Positions 56,980 through 64,000 of a stretch of 64,000 bases of DNA are shown piece by piece. A program made the translations under genes and the position numbers. The notes below the pieces were generated by a model. The model made no database searches. It was not told where the DNA came from and worked only from the letters and a program-made list of their open reading frames with translations. Numbering within the stretch: position 1 is the stretch's first letter; each line of letters starts with the position of its first letter. Origin of the DNA: Cryptomeria japonica (Eukaryota > Streptophyta > Pinopsida > Cupressales > Cupressaceae); contig NC_081406.1 of the NCBI RefSeq assembly GCF_030272615.1, positions 113,303,783 to 113,367,782 on the forward strand, in the 5' to 3' direction.

Positions 56980-58222
56980 TGTTTGATATGGTTGTTCATT
57001 GCTACTGCTAGGATATATTGTCATTAATATCAACACATTCCTATGATTTATTCTGGTGAGATTGGGAAGATTTTTTGATCCGGTTTTGTAGTTTGGTTTT
57101 GTTGATCACTGTTTTGTAGAATCCGGTATTTCCTCCGGTATATTTTGGTGTGATTAGATCTGGTGCTAAGACTTTACGATATTGTTCAAGATGATCTTTG
57201 TATCTTTATTTCAGATGGCTCATGATTTGGTACCTCACAAGTTATCTTTCTTCGTGGCAGTTGATGATTGGTTGTGTTCTTGAGCTTCTAGATGTTGACA
57301 AATTAAGATTTGGAAACTGGCATTGGTGCAACTGTTTCGGATGATTCTAGCATGCTTGCTAGTGTTTCCTAGTCATGTCCTATTTGTTTTGGCGATCCAC
57401 ATTGTTCATTGTGTGATTTTTTGGTGATTTCTATCAACTGGTATTGATTTTCATGTTATGCGGTATTTTTGGTGGTGTAGTGTGTTGCGTTTGATCCTGG
57501 CATGATTTCTGATGGATGTGATCATTTGGTAATTTTAATTAGGTCCATGCTATGTAATTTAAATCATTATATTGGTCTGGTGATCGATCTTTGTATCATG
57601 TGATGTAATTTTGTAATTGAGGGTTGAGGGTTTAGCCGACCTTGTTATCAAGGTTGATGAATTGTATATATAGGTGAGTTATTCATGTAGTTTGTGTATC
57701 GGTATTGTGTCTACATTTTCAAAGAGAGGTGAATGCACAAACAATGGATTTATCATTCAGTGAAGTGTTGAGGTGAGATTGGTGTTACAAAGCAAACAAT
57801 TGTTCTTAACCAGAACTGTCATTAGGCATTTGTAGATGCTATCATTGTAGTTCATTTCTTCTGAATTGTAGTCCAAATCATATTGTAAGTCAGTGAGACT
57901 TCCCTGAGGGTTGTAGCCTTCCAGGAAAATATCTTTTGAGCAGTGAACTCTAGGTAGTGTGCCTGAATGCATGTGCATTCCACATTGTTATATTTTCACA
58001 TACAACTACAGAGTATCATCTTACTATTGGTACGTTCCCACCATGGTTTTTCCCTTAACGAGGTTTTCCACGTCAAAAATCTTGGTGTTGTGTGTTGTGT
58101 TGTTAATTTTCATTTATGTCTATTGTTGCAGTTTATCAGTTCTGTTTTGAAGTTTAATTTTCTTAATTCGGTGAAGACTGATTCACCCCCCTCTCAATCT
58201 TCCTTCTTAATTGCTGCTAACA
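56980..58222 (+). repeat. 5' LTR of copia E
   Basis: About 1,243 bp from TGTTTGATATGG to GCTAACA. Contains a TATA-like TGTATATATAGG at 57663-57674, the GGTTTTTCCC..GGTTTTCCACGT block (58044-58072) and GATTCACCCCCCTCTC at 58180-58195. Confidence 0.75.
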
Positions 58223-58224
58223 AT

Positions 58225-58236
58225 TGGTGTCAAAAT
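58225..58236 (+). other. Primer-binding site of E (mutated)
   Basis: TGGTGTCAAAAT, related to TGGTATCAGAGC with four changes, 2 bp after the LTR. Confidence 0.65.
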
Positions 58237-58237
58237 A

Positions 58238-59030
58238 AGTATGTGAATAAACTATTGAAGGAGTTTAGATTAGATGATTCCAAACTTGTTGGAACTCTGA
58301 TGGTGACTGGTTGTAAATTATCTAAAAATGATGAATCTCCTAAAGCTAATCAGAGTTTGTACAAATCTATGGTTGGTGGACTGCTATATCTTACTTAGAC
58401 TAGGCCTGACATTATGCATGATGTGTGTATGACTGCAAGATATCAAGCTGATCCAAAGGAGAGTCATGTCACTGTTGTTAAGAGGACATCCATATATCTA
58501 AAGGGAATTATGGATTATGGTTATGATATCTGAAGAATGATGATTTCATGTTGTGTGCCTACACTGATGTAGATTGGGTTGGTTATGTTGATGACCAGAA
58601 GAGTATTACCAGTGAAGCATTCTTTTTGGGTAAGAATTTGGTTTCATGGGCTAGCAAGAAACAAGATTCAGTATCCTTATCTACTACTGAAGCTGAGTAC
58701 ATTGCTGCTGCTAGTAATTCCACTCGGATAGTTTGGATGAAGCAAATGTTGAAAGATATCAAATTTATTCATGATGAGCCTACTGTTATATAGTGTTATA
58801 ATTATAGTGATATAAACATGTCAAAGAATCTAGTGCAACATTCAAACACAACATATATCAATCAAATATAATTACTTGAGAGAGCAAGTTAGTGAAGAGA
58901 AGGTGAAATTGGAATATGTATCTACAAAGGAACAAACTACTAATATTTTCACTAAGCCTTTGCCTGCAGATACATTTATTTACTTGATAGACAAGTTAGG
59001 GGTATCCAACCCTCCTGATGAGAACTAGAT
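58238..59030 (+). pseudogene. Copia pol C-terminal part (E)
   Basis: Starts in the RT connection (YVNKLLKEFRLDDSKLVGTL, GCKLSKND, QSLYKSMVGGLLYLT), then RNase H: YTDVDWVGYVDDQKS with the first Asp, VSWASKKQDSVSLSTTEAEY with the catalytic Glu. The tail is TKPLPADTFIYLIDKLGV to a natural stop. TAG at about 58396 and a frameshift before 58548. Within RNase H the usual STSGGAFF pattern is altered to SITSEAFF. Confidence 0.75.
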
Positions 59031-59337
59031 GCATTGAGTTGCATCGATTCAGTGGATTTCAGAGCCTTGTTCTTTTATCCAGATTGATGAGTTGGTGTTC
59101 CTCCTCTGCTAGAGTAGTCTGTATTTTGGGAGAGAGATTTCTAAGATTTCTCGTTATGTGTTTTTAGGGGAAGAGAGTTTGGTTTTCTATTTTGGATATC
59201 TTTGGAATTGTTGTCAAAGGGGGAGAGAGATCATGTGAAAAAATGCATTATCTATCTTGATCTTAGTGGGAGTTTGTTGGTGATATCTTATTTCTTTGCA
59301 TTGACTATTTTTTACATTCATATAATGCCATCAATGC

Positions 59338-59350
59338 CAAAGGGGGAGAT
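59338..59350 (+). other. Polypurine tract of E
   Basis: AAAGGGGGAGAT lies directly before TGTTGGATATG, the first 11 bases of the 3' LTR. Confidence 0.7.
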
Positions 59351-59361
59351 TGTTGGATATG

Positions 59362-60077
59362 TTATTCTGATGGACTCACTAGGGAGACTTCTCTTCATTT
59401 TCCTCCATCAGGATAGTTTACATTGTCAGCATAGTAGTAATTTGCTATTCCACCTTCAATAGTTTTTTTGATAGGCATCCTTGGTCAGCTAGTTGGTATA
59501 GCTATTCCAACATAGTGATTGTTAGAGTAGTTTACTCTATCGAGATTACTCAAAAACACTACTCTGCCTTTGTTTGCTATTCCAATGTGTAGCTCAGCTT
59601 TGGTTTCTAGAATTGCTATCCCAATCCGTCACAATAAAAAAGAGACTCTTCATGACCTGACATTGGTATAATTATCTCGATAGGATTACTTCACCTATAC
59701 ACCACTTAATCGATAGAGTTATCCTGATATAACTGTTTCACCTATACAACATTTGATCAGTGTAGCTATCTTGATAAGAGTTGTGATACTTATTTATCAG
59801 ACCATACAGAAATCGGTATAACATAATGGGGTCTTGTCAATATACATGACTTCTTGTTTTTCATAACCCTAGCACCAGGACATCCAACATGAACTTCATA
59901 AGCACATCATATGGCATTGTGGGAGCCTGCAACTTCATGGTTGATCTCATCTACTACATCGGCAACCTCCAAGTTGACCTTCCTGATTGACATCAATGGC
60001 ATCAATGGAAATCCTCTAATACTTCATCAACCCTGCACACACACATGTTGATATCAATGACAACTTCAATGCCAACA
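59362..60077. repeat. Second copy of motif-rich DNA
   Basis: Aligns with 31342-32060 from TTATTCTGATG to ATGCCAACA, with similar degenerate ATCGG/CTGAT words (for example 59673-59693 and 59709-59730). Confidence 0.65.
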
Positions 60078-60720
60078 ATGAGATCATTTGCTATCAATCA
60101 CCCAGTCATCTTTCTTTTCAACCTGTGCAACCAAAGCTCTTTCCTCATTCAAATAGCTGGAAGAATTAGTAGGCATTGGATCATCTTTCTTGATAGAAAT
60201 AAACACCCATTCATTATCACTTGTATTTCCTTTATCTAATTCATCATCTTACACACTTCATCAGCAACATAATAACATCTCTTCTTAATTTTAGGCTTGA
60301 AAGTTTTCTTAGGAACTCTTTCCAAACATCTTGAGGCAAAATGACCTATCTTACTACATGAAAAACATTTAAGATGTAACTTTCCTTCATATTTACTAAT
60401 TCCTTTAAGTAATCTCCTGGCAATCAATGCTTCAAGATCCTCAACCTCTCTCTCTTCTTCTTTCATTTTCTTCATCTCTTTCTCATATCTAGACATCCTC
60501 CTTGAACTAGAACTTTCTCCTATAGATCATATCTCTACTTGTCCTTTCTGGAAATAGTGGCTTTGAATGCAGATTATACCTTAGGAAGGGAATCGCCAAA
60601 CTCGCTCTATTCAAATTCTGATAGCTTACCAAGCAACATGTCTCTATTTACATCTATCATGGTCCGAATCTCCTTAATAGCAGCAAATTTGTGTTTGTAG
60701 GATGTAGGTAAGGATCTGAG
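60078..60720 (-). pseudogene. Copia gag and protease start, pol deleted (copy 2)
   Basis: Homologous to 32061-32640. The zinc knuckle is intact here (CFSCSKIGHFASRC at about 60400-60360), preceded by DLEALIARRLLKG as in copia B. The same edge to LTR-like DNA at 60077/60078 as at 32060/32061. Cut at about 60720, where TGTTGCCATTGTG starts. Confidence 0.65.
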
Positions 60721-61002
60721 TGTTGCCATTGTGTTGTCATTGATGTCAACCGGTATAGAAGAATGCAACTGGTATGATAGATTGTTAGTACTGTTATTAT
60801 TGATGTCAACCAGTATGGGATGACTACTGGTATGCGAGATGTATGTGCAACACTATCATGAAGGAGTACAAAATGAGATATCTTTGATATCACCTTGTGT
60901 TGCAGAACATTGGTAAGGTAAAGAAGAGAATGCCATTCAGATGAATGACCACTAGGGTCACCGATACACAACTTAGTGCCTGACTTGTGTGGATGAAAGG
61001 GA
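60721..61002. other. LTR-like fragment next to X2
   Basis: Begins TGTTGCCATTGTGTTGTCATTG and contains GATGTCAACC twice, words typical of LTR starts in this window. It is cut by the X2 LTR at 61003. Too short to assign. Confidence 0.35.
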
Positions 61003-61778
61003 TGTTAGGATTCCCACAGATATTGAGAGGGGGGGATGAATCAGTATCTAACCAGTGTATTGAATTTCTTAACTTAAAACATGTAGAGCATATTATAACA
61101 GTGTACCGATATGCAAGAAGTAATGCAATAAACAGAAATGAAAGCAACCACATAAGAAACACACCATAACACAATGATTTAACGAGGAAACCCAGTGTGG
61201 GAAAAACCTCGGTGGGATTTGTGACCCACAATATTCACTTACTGGCCAATAAGAGAATATTACTTACAAGAAGGGCCTGCACATGCAGGAAGGCCAAGTG
61301 CCTAGAGCTCACTGCTCAATGGGAAGTCACATTGACTTACAATGATGGATTGTACAAATCTAGTATCTTGTACTGCTTCAGAATAGCATCTATAATGCCA
61401 AATCCAGTACTGGTTTCTACTCTGCTTCTTACATAAACCCTTATCCTATGATTCGCATAATAGGTCTGCCTTATTTCACCTAATTACATTCTATCCTATC
61501 TTATCGAATGTCCTACAATGATCTTTTATATATAAGAGTCATTTTACAACAAATTTTTTACAATAATAAACAAAATATAATATAACAAAAATCTTGTTGG
61601 CCTCTGTGCCGGTATACTTCCTTTCTCTGCCGGTGCCGGTAGTCTGTGTGCCAGTGTAGAGTCTGATATTGCAAGTTCCAGTAAATGCCTTGTCGGTGCC
61701 ATAGGATTGTAAGGTTTCCATCAATGACAAAATCTTCAATCACCTTCAATGTCTCATTAGAGTGTGCATATGCCAACA
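61003..61778 (-). repeat. 3' LTR of X2
   Basis: 776 bp, TGTTAGGATTCCCACAG to ATATGCCAACA. Aligns with 7039-7835. Contains GAGAGGGGGGG and GGAAACCCAGTGTGGGAAAAACCTC. Being next to the polypurine tract, it is the 3' LTR. Confidence 0.8.
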
Positions 61779-61792
61779 ATCTCCCCCTTTGG
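61779..61792 (-). other. Polypurine tract of X2
   Basis: Minus strand CCAAAGGGGGAGAT immediately before the LTR, the same form as in the plus-strand copias (8506-8517, 59338-59350). Extra GGGGGA runs occur at 61866 and 61912. Confidence 0.8.
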
Positions 61793-61979
61793 CATTGATG
61801 GAAACACTCATGAGAAAATCCAAAAAGTGTATCCAAAACTTGTAATCCAAAAATGTGTGAACTCCCCCTAAGTAGATGAGTCTTTACCTGATTATTTTCT
61901 CATACCACTAATCCCCCTTTGGCATCAATGACAAAGGTTGTCAAAGTGTCAATAGAGTTGTAGTCTTCAACCTTGTAAC

Positions 61980-64000
61980 TATGTGGTCACAATTTGAAAA
62001 AGATCCATCAAAATCAAGTTTATACTCTCCATAAACTTCTTGCTATCCTTTATAGTTGTCTCTGTTCTTTGAACTATACCGTTGAGGTGCTGCATATGCT
62101 CTGCTAGTGTTCTCTATCCCTATACTAGTGCCTCAGATATTTCCTTCCACATGAATGCTAGATAGTCCAATCTTGGACTCGGTCTTAGTCTCAAATTCTT
62201 TGCCTTATCTACTATTTGTCATTTTCTCTTCCTAGCTTAAGTAACTCTTCCTCAAAACTTGTTATCTTTTGTTCAAAAACTGATAATGTATCAGGTGAGT
62301 TAACAAAACTATCTGCAAGTTTATTGATTTCATCCTGTACCTTGCTCATCTGCTTATCTATGTCAGCTGTTAGTAAGTTTGTCTTACATATGTCTTTGTA
62401 TAGAGTTTTGAATTCCTTCAGTAAGTTGCATAGTTCCGGTAGAAGTGTGTCTAATTCTTTGGTACACTTCTTTATCTGATCCTCAAAGAATTTTTATTTT
62501 TATTTTTCCAACTTCTCTTTGAGTGCATCTTCCTTTTTTGGTCAATCGTTACTGTGTTCTCAGTAATGTACTTTGACAAGGTGTCAAGTTGACTTAAAGA
62601 ATCCTTGTTATCTATGTTACAGTTGGGAGCTATCATTTTCAAAACTGGGATTGTATCATCTATAGCTTTATAAGCATGTGAACTACAATCAGCTATCCTT
62701 TTGATGGAGTCCAAAAGTACTTTAGTTACATTTGTAGATTTGTAACCTGCTGAGGAGGAACCAATATTCTGAATTCCACCGGTGGGAGCACTAACCTTGC
62801 TAGTAGTGACCTCTGGTAGGTCTGTCTATGTTTCCATTTCTTTTGCCAGTGGTTTGCCTTGTTCACTAGTTGCCGGTGGCACAGATTCTGTATTTGTCTG
62901 TTGCTGCTCTAGAGCCTATTGCTCAGCTTGTGTCTCTGCTTGTGTTTCTGTCTGTTTCTCTATGACATTATCTGTCGGTTTACCTTTGTCTGATACCGAT
63001 GGCTCACTAGCCATGTTAGTTTTACCAGTTGAGTCCTTGTCTACCACAATGTTGACCTTTTAAGTATCAACATTTACTATGTATAGTACCTCAGAGTTAG
63101 GATTAGTATCCTCTATATCCATACTCTCAACTGCCAGTTGATTTTCAGTAGTTGTTATTACTGGTGATGTAATTAGAGGCAGTGGGAGTAAGTTATCCTT
63201 TACCTTGATGCTCAGAGGTCCACCAACCTTTCCTTTTCCTTTGTCTCTCGCCTTTTGGTATACCTTTATTGGTTTGGGGTTCATGTAATCTTCCTATTTT
63301 TATTTTTCAACTAGGAATATATCCCATGCATTTTCTGTTTCCTTAGTTACCTCATTGACTCTTCCAACCATTAAAGCAATATGTCGATGTGCAGTAGAGA
63401 ATACTGACTAGTTGGCTTCTACAATTAGGTCATCTATTTCCTTGGGTGATTTTACTGGGTAAACAACAAGTAACGTTTCTATTTTGATTTTCTTGTCAAG
63501 CTCTAGAACAACTTGTCTTCTTGCTTCCAGTCTTTTAAACAATTCATCTGGTATTTCATCTACTACTTCTAATAAGAACTTTTTATACATGTCCATGTGC
63601 AAAATAACACTGTTTTCCACTTGTTCTTTTTCATCTGTTGTCAAAGTATCATATAATTTCTTTACGTTCTTTAGTTTCCCTTCCTCTGTGATTTCATTTA
63701 GCAGTTTGCTAAGAGGGGCCATGTTTTGTTGAGTCCTCTTCTTCTTCTTGGGTGTCAACTTTTTCTTTGGTGTAGTTTTCTTAACCGGTGACCTTATTGC
63801 TTGTTGTTTTTGTCTAGTTCTTCTAGGCAAAGGTGTGGATGCCGGTGAAGGATCCCTTTTCCTTACAACTCTTTTAAATATTGCTGGCATGTCATTCTCT
63901 GAAGAAGTTGCTACCGGTGATAGGTGAGTTTCAAGCTGTAATGTTTCTAACTCATCCTCAGTGATGTCGGTTTTCTTAAGTATATCTTCTTTTATAGCCT
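61980..64000 (-). pseudogene. Long unknown ORF of family X, copy 2
   Basis: Homologous to the 793-codon ORF of X1 and its continuation. 63890-63408 is open for 160 codons (RRTRQKQQAIRSPVKK, KLLNEITEEGKLKNVKKLYD, EIPDELFKRLEARRQVVLEL). 63284-63060 and 62714-62472 continue in the same frame after TAG and TAA stops (CAG or CAA by comparison with X1). One frameshift near 62540. A helical C-terminal part follows down to about 61985. The similarity to X1 in the helical core is high, and lower in the Pro/Thr-rich tail. Function unknown. Confidence 0.65.

Larger units (their letters stand above)
56980..59361 (+). mobile_element. Internally deleted plus-strand copia E
   Basis: 5' LTR (56980-58222), PBS (58225-58236), the C-terminal part of pol (about 58238-59030), a polypurine tract and the first 11 bp of the 3' LTR (59351-59361). 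Gag, protease, integrase and most of RT are absent: RT C-terminal sequence begins right after the PBS. Motif-rich DNA follows from 59362. Same family as the remnant at 7836-9100. Confidence 0.75.
61003..64000 (-). mobile_element. Family X copy 2 (X2), 3' part
   Basis: 3' LTR (61003-61778), polypurine tract and the C-terminal half of the long X ORF; the element continues beyond the window. Compared with X1 it shows what lies between the ORF and the 3' LTR: about 200 bp of non-coding DNA and no pol. Confidence 0.75.

Overview
This window is plant nuclear DNA made almost entirely of transposable elements, most of them nested and decayed. The evidence is Ty1/copia gag, protease, integrase and reverse transcriptase remnants, primer-binding sites complementary to plant initiator tRNA-Met, a Ty3/gypsy 5' end, and an L1-type LINE with a plant-style RNase H. 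The density and layering point to a seed plant with a very large genome. A conifer is my best guess, by resemblance only and with low confidence. I found no tRNA, rRNA, CRISPR, organellar or bacterial features, and only one weak candidate for a host gene (a 126-codon ORF at 44577-44957).

Layout. 1-2513: 5' LTR and four-zinc-knuckle gag of a minus-strand element (E1), inserted into another minus-strand element (X1, 2514-7835). X1 has a gag with four CCHC knuckles and a second long ORF of unknown function, but no pol. 7836-9100: internally deleted plus-strand copia, cut by the 5' end of a plus-strand gypsy element (9101-13494). 13495-22962: minus-strand copia complex in which one LTR (19984-21475) is shared by two internal regions. 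22963-24374 and 30642-32060: sequence rich in an ATCGG..CCGAT motif, split by a copia-like element with matching 497-bp LTRs (D, 24375-30641). D itself carries a solo LTR in its protease. 32061-34559: gag-protease remnant with PBS and LTR-like sequence. 34560-47344: gene-poor DNA with G-box-bearing degenerate repeats, a three-copy dispersed repeat, local tandem duplications, a foldback element and the 126-codon ORF. 47345-53433: plus-strand L1 LINE with an extra ORF after RNase H, flanked by a decayed minus-strand LINE. 55010-56979: AT-rich DNA. 56980-59361: a second internally deleted plus-strand copia. 59362-60720: second copy of the motif-rich/gag-protease junction. 61003-64000: second copy of the X family, 3' LTR side.

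How the parts relate. The X family and D lack pol and could move only with proteins supplied in trans by autonomous copia elements, with which they share the tRNA-Met PBS and LTR modules. The most notable items are the pol-less X family with its unknown ORF of about 1,000 codons or more, the LINE with an additional ORF between RNase H and its 3' end, and the strong excess of TAG among premature stops, especially in the LINE: 14 stops over 5.9 kb, 13 of them TAG, with no frameshift found.
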